DNA from: Sinorhizobium fredii NGR234
GTDB lineage: Bacteria > Pseudomonadota > Alphaproteobacteria > Rhizobiales > Rhizobiaceae
Length of the DNA: 64,000 nucleotides
Direction of reading: 5' to 3'
Assembly: GCF_000018545.1 (NCBI RefSeq)
Contig: NC_012586.1
Coordinates: forward strand, 806,001 to 870,000
Within the stretch, counting starts at the first letter, position 1. Each line of letters opens with the position of its first letter. The translations under genes and the position numbers were made by a program. The notes under the pieces are model-generated. The model had not been told where the DNA came from. It made no database searches and was given only the letters and a program-made list of their open reading frames with translations. Below are positions 54,235-63,838 of the stretch, one piece after another.

Positions 54235-54822
54235 TTACTCGGCCGGCTCCATGGCCGCGACACGCTTTGCTTCGGCTGCTGCTGCTTTCAGAAGACGGTC
54301 TGCCAGGTTCTCATCAGTCACGATGCGCGACAGAGTTACCGCTCCGACCATGAGCGCGAGCATCGTCATGGCCTTGCGGGACGCATCGTCATGGTCGCTA
54401 GCCGGCATCAGTTCTTCGAGAACCTGCAGATGTGCTTTGATCCCATCTTGAAACGGTTTGCGGAGGTCTGCGCTCTGGCGAGCAGCATCGGATCCCAGGG
54501 CAACCAGCGGGCAGCCATCTCCGGTTTCCCCACGGTGTCCTGCTGAAAGATAAAGGTCGATGACGCCTTGGAGCGGATCCGGGCTCGAAGCGGCGACCGA
54601 GGACCACCTGCGGGTCGCGCTTTCCATCGCTCGCCGCGACGCAAGCGCTACCAGATCATCCTTGGATTCGAACTGCTTATAGAAGCCGCCCTGGGTAAGA
54701 CCGGCACCTTTCATTAGATCCTTGAGGCCGATGCCATCAAAGCCACGCTCGCGAAAGAGCCTGCTGGCGACGTTGATGACCGTCTCCCGGTTCGCTTCGG
54801 CTTGGGCACGACTGACTCTCAT
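54235..54822 (-). CDS. TetR-family regulator, divergent from RND operon
   Basis: A 195-residue protein. The helix-turn-helix region reads NVASRLFRERGFDGIGLKDLMKGAGLTQGGFYKQFESKDDLVALA, the AcrR/TetR type. The C-terminal helices (LMVGAVTLSRIV) form the ligand and dimer domain, resembling regulators of the TetR_C type with a short drug pocket. The start at 54822 is preceded by AGGAGACG. It is divergent from the RND adaptor and most likely represses it from the 98-bp region between them. Confidence 0.9.
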   Translation of the reverse strand: MRVSRAQAEANRETVINVASRLFRERGFDGIGLKDLMKGAGLTQGGFYKQFESKDDLVALASRRAMESATRRWSSVAASSPDPLQGVIDLYLSAGHRGETGDGCPLVALGSDAARQSADLRKPFQDGIKAHLQVLEELMPASDHDDASRKAMTMLALMVGAVTLSRIVTDENLADRLLKAAAAEAKRVAAMEPAE

Positions 54823-54920
54823 GATCGTCTCCTTATTAGATTTCAATTGACATCTATATATCTTTTAGAGTTAAAATGCAATCTAAGAATTATGCCGCCC
54901 CCGTCAAGAAGGCCAGTGCG
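54823..54920. promoter_or_regulatory. Divergent promoter region of TetR and RND operon
   Basis: AT-rich DNA with TTGACA at 54847-54852, an 8-bp palindrome TCAATTGA (54843-54850) and a TATATA run. It is the natural place for the TetR operator. A -10 for the plus strand could be TTAAAA at 54871-54876, 18 bp from TTGACA, which would put transcription start close to the first ATG; that favours the second ATG at 54921 as translation start. Confidence 0.5.
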
Positions 54921-56033
54921 ATGAAACGAAAAGTCCTCCTCTCAACTGTGGCAGTGGCCGCCCTGGTCGGTGTCGCCGCTGCGATTTTCCTACTCCCCTC
55001 GACGAGCAGGGATGCCGAGGCCGCGGATCCACGCAGTCTGGCTCCGCTCGTCAGCCTCACAAAGGCCAAGACCCCAGACGCAGCAAACCGAAGCTTCACC
55101 GGCACTGTTGCTGCCCGGGTGCAGAGCGATCTCGGCTTTCGGGTCCCGGGAAAGATCGTCGAGCGGCTGGTCGGCCTTGGCGAAGAAGTCAAAGCCGGGC
55201 AGCCATTGATGCGGGTTGACGACACCGATCTGCGCCTTGCCCTGTCGGCAAAGCGCAACGCCGTTGCGGCGGCCAGGGCAACATTCATCCAGGTGCAGGC
55301 CGACGAGCGGCGGTATGCTGCCCTCGTCAAGAACGGCTTGGCAGCGTCTCCGCAGAGATACGAACAGTCGAAGGCAGCGCTCGATACCGCGACAGCCCAG
55401 CTCGCCGCGGCCGAAGCAGAGGCGAAGGTCGCGGAAAATGAGGCCGCATATGCGGTTCTCGTGGCGGACGCGGACGGCACGATCGTTGAAACGCTCGGCG
55501 AGCCGGGACAGGTAGTCTCGGCGGGCCAGCCGGTCATCCGGCTCGCCAAAGCAGGTCCCCGCGAAGCGCTCGTTTGGCTGCCCGAAAATCTCAGACCCGA
55601 GATTGGCGCCGTCGCGAAGGCCACCATCTATGGCCGGAGCACGGCAGAAAAGGCGGCACTTAGGCAGATCTCCGATGCCGCCGATCCTCAAACTCGGACC
55701 TATGAAACGCGCTGGGTATTGCAGGGTTCTGCGGCGTCCGCGCCCTTGGGGGCAACGGTCACGATAAGCCTGCAGAACGAAGCGGCCAAATCACATGCCG
55801 AAGTCCCCGTTGGCGCGCTTCTCGATGACGGCGCCCGCACCGGTGTCTGGGTTTTGGATGGGCAGGGTTCCAGCGTTCATTTCCGGGAAGTGAAGGTCGA
55901 ACGGATCGGCGAGGAGAAGGCCATAGTCTCGAACCTGACGGCCGGGGAAGCGATCGTTGCCCTTGGAGCGCATTTGCTTCGGGACGGAGCAAGCGTGCGC
56001 ACCGGCGTGGAAAAAGCAGAGGCGGCCAACTGA
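54921..56033 (+). CDS. RND efflux periplasmic adaptor (HlyD family)
   Basis: About 370 residues from the ATG at 54921, preceded by AAGGCCA (an in-frame ATG lies at 54876). It has a membrane-anchored N-terminus (VLLSTVAVAALVGVAAAIFLL), a lipoyl half-motif (DLGFRVPGKIVERLVGLGEEVKAGQPLMRVDDTD split by an Ala-rich alpha-hairpin) and the second half DADGTIVETLGEPGQVVSAGQPV. This is the MFP partner of a drug-type RND pump. The stop overlaps the pump start (ATGA). Confidence 0.92.
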   Translation: MKRKVLLSTVAVAALVGVAAAIFLLPSTSRDAEAADPRSLAPLVSLTKAKTPDAANRSFTGTVAARVQSDLGFRVPGKIVERLVGLGEEVKAGQPLMRVDDTDLRLALSAKRNAVAAARATFIQVQADERRYAALVKNGLAASPQRYEQSKAALDTATAQLAAAEAEAKVAENEAAYAVLVADADGTIVETLGEPGQVVSAGQPVIRLAKAGPREALVWLPENLRPEIGAVAKATIYGRSTAEKAALRQISDAADPQTRTYETRWVLQGSAASAPLGATVTISLQNEAAKSHAEVPVGALLDDGARTGVWVLDGQGSSVHFREVKVERIGEEKAIVSNLTAGEAIVALGAHLLRDGASVRTGVEKAEAAN

Positions 56034-59000
56034 TGAGCTTCAACCTCTCCGCGCTTGCTGTCCGCGAGCGAGCTGTCACCCTGTTCTTCATCGTCCTGCT
56101 GGCCGCCGCCGGCGCCTATGCCTTTGTCAAGCTGGGCCGAGCAGAAGACCCGTCATTCACCATCAAGACGCTGACCGTCACAACCGTTTGGCCGGGCGCG
56201 ACCGCGCGCGAGATGCAGGATCTTGTCGCCGAGCCGCTCGAAAAGCGCCTTCAGGAACTGACCTGGTATGATCGCGTGGAAACGACCACGCGGCCGGGCT
56301 ACGCCTTCCTGACAGTGACGCTCAAGGACAATACTCCGGCGTCGGCAGTCGAGGGGGAATTCTACCAGGCGCGCAAAAAACTCGGCGATGAAGCGCGAAA
56401 TCTTCCTCCCGGTGTCATCGGTCCTTTCGTCAATGACGAATACTCCGATGTCAGCTTCGCCCTTTATGCCTTGAAAGCAAAGGGCATGGCGATGCGTGAC
56501 CTTGTTCGTCAGGTCGAGACGATACGCCAGGACATGCTTCACGTCCCGGGCGTTAAAAAGATCAACATTCTCGGCGAGCAGCCGGAACAGATTTTCGTCG
56601 AGTTTTCCTATTCCAAGCTGGCAACCCTCGGGATCTCGGCGCAAGATATCGCTGCTGCCCTGCAACGGCGCAATACCGTCACACCGGCCGGATCGATCGA
56701 TACGCAGGGGCCGCAAGTCTTCATTCGGTTCGATGGTGCCTATGACAGCATCGAGTCGATTGCCGAGACGCCGATCGTCGCGGCCGGACGCGTCCTGAAG
56801 CTGTCTGACTTCGCCGAGGTGCGCCGTGGATATCAGGACCCGGCTACCTATATCATTCGCCATGACGGCGAGCCCGCCATCATGCTTGGGGTGGTGATGC
56901 AGCAGGGCTGGAACGGGCTGGAACTCGGCAAGGCGCTGGAAGAACGATCCTCCAAAATTGCGGATAGTCTGCCGCTTGGCATCACGCTCGCAAAGGTGAG
57001 CGACCAGGCGGTGAACATTCAGGAAGCCGTCGGCGAATTCATGCTGAAGTTCGCCATGGCACTCGGCGTCGTCCTGTTCGTTAGCCTCGTTAGCCTTGGC
57101 TGGCGCGTCGGGATCGTCGTGGCGCTTGCCGTTCCGCTGACGCTTGGCGTCGTTTTCCTCATCATGCTGGAGACCGGGCGATTTTTCGACCGCATCACAC
57201 TCGGTGCGCTGATCCTGGCGCTCGGTCTGCTCGTGGACGACGCGATCATCGCCATCGAGGTCATGGTGGTGAAGATGGAAGAAGGCATGGACCGTATCAA
57301 GGCGGCCGCCTATGCCTGGAGCCATACGGCCGCCCCGATGCTTTCGGGTACGCTTGTAACCATCATCGGGTTGATGCCGGTTGGCTTTGCCCGGTCTACC
57401 GCCGGCGAATATGCCGGCAACATCTTCTGGATCGTCGGTTTCGCGCTGATCGTCTCGTGGATCGTAGCTGTGATCTTCACGCCGTATCTCGGCGTCAAGA
57501 TGCTGCCGGCGATCAAGCCGGTGGACGGCGGTCATCACGCCATCTACAACACCCCGAACTACCGGCGCCTTCGTGGGCTTATCGAGTTCGCAGTCCGTCA
57601 CAAGTTTCTGACCTGCGGCCTCGTCGGCGTTATCATGGCTGTCTCCGTCGTCGGCATGGGGTCCGTAAAGCAGCAGTTCTTCCCGACGTCGGACCGCCCC
57701 GAGGTTCTGGTGGAAGTGCGCATGCCGGAAGGAACCAGCATCGAGACGACCACTGCAACGGTCGAGAAACTCGAAGGCTGGCTCAAAGAGCAACCCGAAA
57801 CGAAGATTGCCACCAGCTACGTCGGCCAGGGTGCGCCGCGCTTCTTCTTTGCCATGGCGCCCGAATTGCCAGACCCGGCATTCGCCAAGATCGTCGTGCT
57901 GACACCCGATGCGCATGGACGCGAAGCCTTGAAGCATCGCCTGCGGGAGGCAATTGCGGGCGGGCTCGCTCCGGAAGCCTATGTGCGGGTAACACAGCTC
58001 GTATTCGGCCCTTATACGCCGTTCCCAGTCGAATTTCGCATCATGGGACCGGATCCGGACGAATTGTATAAAATCTCCGAACAAGCCCTCGCTCTCATGA
58101 AGACTGTGCCGGACGTTCGCCAGGCGAACCGCGACTGGGGTAACCGTACGCCCGTGCTGCGTTTTATTCCCGATCAGGACCGGTTAAATCTCATTGGCCT
58201 TTCTCCGGCGGAAGCTGCCCAGCAGATGCAGTTGTTGCTGAGCGGCGTGCCGATCACACAGGTCCGCGAAAACATCCGCAACGTCCCCGTGGTCGCGCGG
58301 AGCGCCGGTGAAAACAGGCTCGATCCTTCGAGGCTGGCGGATTTTTCGCTGATGAGCAGGAATGGGCGGCCGGTCCCGCTCGATCAGATCGGCCACTCCG
58401 AGATCCGCTTCGAAGAGCCGATCATGAAGCGCCGTGACCGCACTCCGGTCATCACCATCCGCTCGGACATCAACGAGGCGACGCAGCCGCCGGAAGTGTC
58501 GCAGCAGGTTCTGAAGGCGCTGCAGCCGCTGATTGCCTCTTTGCCTGTGGGCTACCGCATTGAAATGGGTGGCAACATCGAAGAGTCATTGAAAGCAAAT
58601 GTGGCGCTTGTCCAGATCTTCCCGGCCATGATTGCCGCCATGCTCATCGTCATCATCCTCCAGGTTCGCAGCCTGTCGACCATGACAATGGTGATGCTGA
58701 CGGGGCCGCTCGGGCTCGCCGGTGTGGTTCCGGTCTTGCTCATCTTCAACCAGCCCTTCGGCTTCAACGCTATCCTCGGGCTGATTGGTTTGGCGGGCAT
58801 CCTCATGCGCAATACCTTGATCCTGACGGAACAGATCAAGGAAAACCAGGCGGCTGGTCTGGATGACTACCATGCGGTCATTGAGGCGACGGTCCAAAGA
58901 ACAAGGCCCGTCATCCTGACCGCGCTCGCGGCAGTCCTGGCCTTCATTCCGCTGACGCATTCGGTCTTCTGGGGATCGATGGCCTATACGCTGATCGGCG

Positions 59001-59146
59001 GCACGGCCGTCGGAACGGTGATGATCCTACTGTTCCTGCCGGCGCTTTACGCGACATGGTTCCGGATCAAGCCGCCTAAGGGGGAGTCGCATCCGCAGTC
59101 GGAGGAGACGGCTCCGCGCCTAAAACTGGCGATGGCGGCGGAGTGA
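56033..59146 (+). CDS. RND multidrug efflux permease
   Basis: A 1037-residue RND pump: twelve helices, the first near residues 12-32 with FIVLLAAAGAYAFVKLGRAEDPSF, then VTTVWPGATAREMQDLVAEPLE. LALGLLVDDAIIAIEVMVVKMEEG carries the two Asp of helix 4 for proton relay. TWYDRVETTTRPGY indicates a type more like the AcrB-related HAE/NFE group than the CusA group. No outer-membrane channel is encoded in this operon. Substrates are unknown. A TetR gene overlaps the end by four bases (GTGA). Confidence 0.94.
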   Translation: MSFNLSALAVRERAVTLFFIVLLAAAGAYAFVKLGRAEDPSFTIKTLTVTTVWPGATAREMQDLVAEPLEKRLQELTWYDRVETTTRPGYAFLTVTLKDNTPASAVEGEFYQARKKLGDEARNLPPGVIGPFVNDEYSDVSFALYALKAKGMAMRDLVRQVETIRQDMLHVPGVKKINILGEQPEQIFVEFSYSKLATLGISAQDIAAALQRRNTVTPAGSIDTQGPQVFIRFDGAYDSIESIAETPIVAAGRVLKLSDFAEVRRGYQDPATYIIRHDGEPAIMLGVVMQQGWNGLELGKALEERSSKIADSLPLGITLAKVSDQAVNIQEAVGEFMLKFAMALGVVLFVSLVSLGWRVGIVVALAVPLTLGVVFLIMLETGRFFDRITLGALILALGLLVDDAIIAIEVMVVKMEEGMDRIKAAAYAWSHTAAPMLSGTLVTIIGLMPVGFARSTAGEYAGNIFWIVGFALIVSWIVAVIFTPYLGVKMLPAIKPVDGGHHAIYNTPNYRRLRGLIEFAVRHKFLTCGLVGVIMAVSVVGMGSVKQQFFPTSDRPEVLVEVRMPEGTSIETTTATVEKLEGWLKEQPETKIATSYVGQGAPRFFFAMAPELPDPAFAKIVVLTPDAHGREALKHRLREAIAGGLAPEAYVRVTQLVFGPYTPFPVEFRIMGPDPDELYKISEQALALMKTVPDVRQANRDWGNRTPVLRFIPDQDRLNLIGLSPAEAAQQMQLLLSGVPITQVRENIRNVPVVARSAGENRLDPSRLADFSLMSRNGRPVPLDQIGHSEIRFEEPIMKRRDRTPVITIRSDINEATQPPEVSQQVLKALQPLIASLPVGYRIEMGGNIEESLKANVALVQIFPAMIAAMLIVIILQVRSLSTMTMVMLTGPLGLAGVVPVLLIFNQPFGFNAILGLIGLAGILMRNTLILTEQIKENQAAGLDDYHAVIEATVQRTRPVILTALAAVLAFIPLTHSVFWGSMAYTLIGGTAVGTVMILLFLPALYATWFRIKPPKGESHPQSEETAPRLKLAMAAE

Positions 59147-59895
59147 CCCTCATGTCAAGTCTATGCACTCGCCTGGCCGACCCTGGCATGCAGGAAAAAG
59201 ACAGCGGCTCAACATCGAATGTCCGGGACGCCGATTGGGCATCCCGTGGACATAAACCGGACGCTCAAGCGCTCGGGGTGTATTCCGCAGATTCGGATGG
59301 TGCGGTTTTGGCGCAGTGGCGCAAGCGTATCCTGGATGTCGCGGAAGAGCAGATTCGCCGTGTCGGTCATCGCAAGACAACAGTTGCTGACATAGCGTTC
59401 GATCTGGGTATAAGTCGAGCGAATGTGTACCGCTTCTTTCCCACGAGAGCGGCAATTAATCAGGGTGTCTGCGCTCGGATCGCCAACAGGATTCTCGACG
59501 TCGCGCGGGAAATCTCGCAAGGGGCCGTTCCGGCAACCATCAGGCTTGCTGAGATGTTTGCCGCTCTTCATCGACATATTCAGTTGCAACTGGCGGAAGA
59601 ACGGCACGCTCACGAGCTTTTCGTCGCCGCCACAGACGGCAAGTGGGAGGTCGTGAAGTGGTACTTCGATGAAAGACGAGGGTATTTGAAGCGACCATTC
59701 GTGCGGGCTTGGAGGCCGGGGGGACTTAAAAGCGATGATGCGGGGAATGCTGCTGGGTGCATCATGGCAGCGATTATTTCGTTCGTTCACCCCGGCCTCG
59801 TAGAGCAACGGATTGGCGGTGGTGAGGATGTGGAGGATGAACTCGAAGCTGAGACCCGCTTCGTATTGCAGGCCCTGGGGAACGCGCCGGACTGA
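59143..59895 (+). CDS. TetR-family regulator, last gene of the RND operon
   Basis: About 250 residues. The first 55 residues look unstructured; the helix-turn-helix follows: RILDVAEEQIRRVGHRKTTVADIAFDLGISRANVYRFFPTRAAI. The start by overlap is GTG at 59143 (GTGA); ATG at 59152 is also possible. A second TetR in the same operon suggests autoregulation or control of the SDR gene downstream. Long N-terminal extensions are unusual in the family. Confidence 0.85.
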   Translation: MTLMSSLCTRLADPGMQEKDSGSTSNVRDADWASRGHKPDAQALGVYSADSDGAVLAQWRKRILDVAEEQIRRVGHRKTTVADIAFDLGISRANVYRFFPTRAAINQGVCARIANRILDVAREISQGAVPATIRLAEMFAALHRHIQLQLAEERHAHELFVAATDGKWEVVKWYFDERRGYLKRPFVRAWRPGGLKSDDAGNAAGCIMAAIISFVHPGLVEQRIGGGEDVEDELEAETRFVLQALGNAPD

Positions 59896-59989
59896 ACATT
59901 TGGACGCCAACAAATGCGAAATCCATCGACATTTCGCGCCTTCTCGGTCGATATCACCTGATTTTAATATGACGAATGACATCTAATTC

Positions 59990-60003
59990 TGAAATCGATT
60001 TCA
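59990..60003. promoter_or_regulatory. Perfect 14-bp palindrome, candidate operator
   Basis: TGAAATCGATTTCA is fully symmetric and matches the TGNAANCGNTTNCA form of LacI/GalR-type operators. It stands 97 bp before the SDR gene in a 200-bp gap. Other regulators also use such centres, and no LacI gene is in the window. Confidence 0.45.
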
Positions 60004-60099
60004 TGAGAAATCTATCAAGTTCGGTACCGTCGCCGCGTGAACTCATCTGACGAGCCACCGGTCTAGCACAGAAGACAAATTTCAATAGAGGAGGCCGCT

Positions 60100-60912
60100 G
60101 TGCCCGAACAGAAAGTAGTAGTGGTAACAGGAGCGTCTTCAGGGATTGGCGAGGCTACAGCCCGCCTTCTCGCGCAGAACGGCTACCGCGTGTTTGGCGG
60201 TGCGCGCGACCCTAAGCGGACCAAATCGATTTCGGGCGTAAAGTTTGGGACGCTGGATGTGACTGATGATGCATCGGTTGCGAATTTCGTCGGGTGGGTC
60301 CTGTCCGAGGCGGGCAAGATCGACGTTCTGATCAACAATGCTGGTGTTTCGCTGGTGGGCCCGGTCGAAAATACCTCGATTGCTGAAGCAACAAAGGTTT
60401 TTGATGTCAGCGTCTTCGGCCCACTTCGCATGATCCGAGCGGTCCTGCCATCAATGCGGAGTGCACGCAATGGGCTGATCATAAACATCAGCTCGGTTCT
60501 GGGTTTCCTGCCCGCGCCTTTCATGGGAATCTATGCCAGCACCAAACACGCTCTTGAGGGCATGGCCGAATCTCTCGACCACGAGATCCGAGACTTTAAC
60601 GTGCGCGTTATCTTGCTGGAGCCGACTTTCACGAACACCAATCTTGATGTGAATGCCGCGAATACGGAAGCGCCCTTGGGCGTCTACGCCGATCAGGCCG
60701 AAGCGACGATCAAGACGGTCTTGGCCCAAATCAAATCCGCACCTGCTCCAACCTTGGTTGCAGAAAGGATCCTCGTCGCCCTTAAAAGCCCGTACAAAAT
60801 GCGTCAGCCCGTTGGAGGCCAAGCAACACTTCTGAGCCGTCTGCGCAGGTTTATGCCAGCAAAGGCGGTCGACGGGAGTCTGCGAAAAACATTCGGCTTC
60901 CGTAGGACTTAA
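60100..60912 (+). CDS. Short-chain dehydrogenase/reductase
   Basis: A 270-residue classical SDR: cofactor loop TGASSGIG (residues 10-17), NNAG (79-82), Ser131/Ser132 in INISSVLG, and the Tyr145-x3-Lys149 pair in IYASTKHALEGM. The absence of an acidic residue after beta 2 and the Arg in GGARDPKR suggest NADP(H). Substrate unknown. GAGGAGGCCGC precedes the start (ATAGAGGAGGCCGCTGTG: the first codon is GTG). It follows the RND operon in the same direction but with its own spacing of 200 bp. It may respond to the palindrome upstream. Confidence 0.9.
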   Translation: MPEQKVVVVTGASSGIGEATARLLAQNGYRVFGGARDPKRTKSISGVKFGTLDVTDDASVANFVGWVLSEAGKIDVLINNAGVSLVGPVENTSIAEATKVFDVSVFGPLRMIRAVLPSMRSARNGLIINISSVLGFLPAPFMGIYASTKHALEGMAESLDHEIRDFNVRVILLEPTFTNTNLDVNAANTEAPLGVYADQAEATIKTVLAQIKSAPAPTLVAERILVALKSPYKMRQPVGGQATLLSRLRRFMPAKAVDGSLRKTFGFRRT

Positions 60913-61536
60913 CTCCCCGAGAACGGGAGGCCAGCTCAAATCGGGTGCCACGCTATGCTTATGCTGCCGCTTGGGATGGTGGGCGCGGTGAATCCACCTC
61001 GCTTTCGACCGCGACATGCGGGAAGCACTGAAGGAATTGGATGTCGTCGAGATCGAGTGCCTGATTCTAGGCGCTCAAGTAGGACGCGGCCGCAGAGACT
61101 GAGAGTCAAGCGTCGGAAGAGGACTGAGTTTCTAGAACTGGCAGCGGTTGGTCGGTGGTGATCGTCGCATGCGTCGGGCGGCCGGTGTCGCGGCGCTGAG
61201 CAAGTTTGAGAGGTCGACGATTGGTCGGCGGTCCTTGGTCGCAACTGGTCGCCCCGTTTTGCGCACGAGCGCATCCGCAAGCTGCCGGATCAACGCGTTG
61301 TGGCCATCCGCCGGTGGAAGCATGAAGCGCTGCTGATCGACGACCTCACCATGGTCCTCCATCATCCAGTCGCTCGGGTGACCGACAAGCCGTTCGAAGC
61401 AGCGCGTCCGGGTGGATATCGACAGGCTGGTCAGGATTGTCCCCGGATAGATGCCGACGAGCCGGGGTATGTTCAGAAGACGCCGAACGAGCGCGCCGCC
61501 GACGGGCGAGCCGGCTATCGATTCCAGTCCGCAAAG
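60913..61536. other. Region without recognisable gene
   Basis: About 620 bp. Short frames exist on both strands (for example a minus-strand one beginning [20 protein letters not shown]), but none matches a family I know, and the reading frames are broken. It is probably decayed DNA flanking the ISL3 element. Confidence 0.5.
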
Positions 61537-63295
61537 GGGTCTTCCTCAATTTGTGTGGTTCACTCGCCGTTAGACATAATGCCGCTATAGGCGGGTATGC
61601 GAACGAAAATGAAATGGTCGCCCGGCCCAGGGGCAATAGTTCTGGGTGTTGCGCTCACAGATGATGGTGGTTGGGTTGTTTCCGCTGCCGGGCCAGCTTT
61701 CGGCATCTGCCCTGATTGCGGCCGGCGGACCCGAAAATCGGCACGGTTGTTCCGACCGAAGCCTTCAGGATCTGCCGGTCCAGGGCAAGACCAGTTAAGC
61801 TTCGGTTGAGCCGCTGGCGGTGCGCACACCAGCACTGTCAACGACAAACGTTCGCCGACCAACTGCCGACGATTGCTCCCCCTTATGCGCGCCGGACAAG
61901 GAGGGTCTCGGAGATTGTCAGTCTGCTCGGCCACAGTGCCGGCGGTCGTCCTGGCGAGCGCTTGATGCGTAGACTCGGCATGGCTGTCAGCGACGACACG
62001 ATCCTGCGGCAGCTGAAGCGGGATGCCGCGCTCGTGCGTAGCGACCCCACGATCCGGGTCGTCGGCATAGATGACTGGAGCTGGCGGCGATCCTGGCGCT
62101 ACGGCACGGTGATCGTCGACCTGGAGCGCCGTGCGGTTGTCGATATCCTTGAGGACCGGAGCGTGGCGAGTGCCGCGCAATGGCTGGAGCGGCACCCTTC
62201 TGTCGAAATCGTGAGCCGAGACCGATGCGGGCTTTACGCGCAAGCTGCTCGCGAGGGTGCGCCGCAAGCGCGTCAGGTGGCTGATCGGTTTCATCTCATG
62301 CAGAATCTGCGCGTCGCAATCGAGGAGCAGATGAGCCTTTCCGGCCGCGCCACGGGACGAGCTTTGCTGCCGAATAGAAATACCGGAAGCGCGCAAATGG
62401 ATCTGATTGAGGAGGATCCGCAGGTTGATGCAACGCATCGGCGCCGAGTGCGCCACGCTCATCGACAATCACGGCAGGCGGTGTTCGATACCGTGCACGC
62501 CTTGCACAAGGAGGGCCTGTCCTGTTCGGAGATCGCACGGCGCACCGGCTACGGCCGGCGCAGCGTTGCGAAATGGCTGACTTTCGAGACATCACCCGAC
62601 CGGCGAAGGTCGGCGTTGAAGCCGACATCCCCCTTATATTTCGAGGCGTTCTCGCCGAGTGCTGGAAAGATGGCAATCGCTGTGGACGGCATCTGTTTCA
62701 CGATATCAAACAGCGCGGCTACACGGGCAGCTTTTCGAATCTCGAGCGGCTTCTCGCAACCTGGCGCCGCGCCGAGAGGTCGGTCAAGGACAGTGCGTCG
62801 CCGGCTCCTATCATACCCGATCAACCGGCTCGCGATGCTGTCCCGATACGGGATCCGGAGACCGGCCATGTGATCTCGCCGGTAGTCGCAGCTGCCCTCT
62901 GCATGAAGCCGCGAAGCATGGTGACGATCAATCAGGCTAGCAAGGTGGACGCGCTGAAGCAGGGATCACATAAGTTTGCCCTGATGCGCAGCCTTGCCAT
63001 GCGATTTCGCGGCATTCTCCGGAGCGGTGAATCGAGCAAGCTCGACATTTGGATCGACGATACCATCAGCTCCGGGCTCGCCCCGATGGTCCGGTTCGCG
63101 CGGGTCTTGCACCGTGACATCGGCGCCGTCCGCAACGCCATCGAATTGCCCTGGAGCAACGGCCAGGCAGAAGGCCAGATAAACCGCCTGAAGACGATCA
63201 AACGCGCGATGTACGGCAGAGCAGGCCCGGAGCTGCTCAGGGCGCGCATGCTGCCGCTTGACCAAAATCGCCACCACACAAAGTGAGGAAGAACC
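61537..63295 (+). mobile_element. ISL3-family insertion sequence (decayed)
   Basis: Inverted ends GGGTCTTCCTCAATTTGTGT (61537 onward) and, on the minus strand from 63295, GGTTCTTCCTCACTTTGTGT are nearly identical over about 23 bp to TGTGTGGT and enclose a transposase gene in three frames. Length of about 1.76 kb suits ISL3. I see no matching 8-bp target duplication (flanks CCGCAAAG and GCTTTAAA), which suggests an old insertion or a rearranged one. Confidence 0.85.
61597..63286 (+). pseudogene. ISL3-family transposase, two frameshifts
   Basis: Piece 1 (61597 on) has the N-terminal zinc half ICPDCGRRT; a shift near 61790 leads to LRLSRWRCAHQHCQRQTFADQLP. Piece 2 continues with the HTH and DDE parts (IRVVGIDDWSWRRSWRYGTVIVDLE, VSRDRCGLYAQAA, QVADRFHLMQNLR). 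A second shift near 62600 leads to the last piece, which ends ELPWSNGQAEGQINRLKTIKRAMYG, the terminal Glu region. All conserved blocks remain, so damage is limited to two indels. As written no full-length transposase is made. Confidence 0.88.
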
Positions 63296-63628
63296 GCTTT
63301 AAATGCCAAGCGACAACAACACCGAAAAAATCTTAGGATTCTTGCGCTCCACTTCCCGAAGACTGCGACGAATGCCCAGACGATCGGAAAAAGCGTTTCT
63401 CCCGAATTTGGGGAACGGCCGGAGCAACTCGGGCTCGGCGGTCGCCCGGCGCGAAGATGAGAGCAGCACCCGCGGGAGGTACGGACACTGCTCTCCAGGT
63501 GCACCCACATAGTCGCTCGGGAAGTAAGCGACGCACGCAAACTGATCAGCTGGTGAATTGTTCCGAGCAGATCGCAGCTAAATGAAGATCTCAGTCACGA
63601 GCTCGCCCCCGGACCCGATCCGCCAACG
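63296..63628. other. Non-coding stretch after ISL3
   Basis: About 330 bp with only short unrelated frames on both strands; I see no gene, repeat or hairpin that I can support. Confidence 0.5.
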
Positions 63629-63838
63629 TCACGGTTGAAGCCGAAGCGCCAGTCGTTTTCCCTGTCTATCCTGGATTGCTTGCATGAGCAGGTCGAGCTC
63701 CCTGGCAGAAGGACCAAACTTGCCGAACAGCTCACTCGCCTTTTGTCGGGCGAGACTGTATCTTTCTGCAAATTCGTCCAGGCAATACTCGGGACCTGTT
63801 TGCCGCTTCACCTGGCGCTGTTTTACTATCTCCACCAT
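63629..63838 (-). CDS. Small hypothetical protein, 69 aa
   Basis: From the ATG at 63838 (GGAG upstream) the product starts MVEIVKQRQVKRQTG and continues with an amphipathic helical part (EYCLDEFAERYSLARQKASELF) and LLMQAIQDRQGKRLALRLQP. It looks like a small basic helical protein of the DUF3606-like or helix-turn-helix size class, but I cannot name it. The opposite strand has a frame of similar length with a poorer composition, so this assignment is tentative. Confidence 0.5.
   Translation of the reverse strand: MVEIVKQRQVKRQTGPEYCLDEFAERYSLARQKASELFGKFGPSARELDLLMQAIQDRQGKRLALRLQP

Noticed and set aside
56153..58084. A 643-codon minus-strand frame inside the RND permease
   Set aside because: Antisense shadow; composition and lack of motifs as above.
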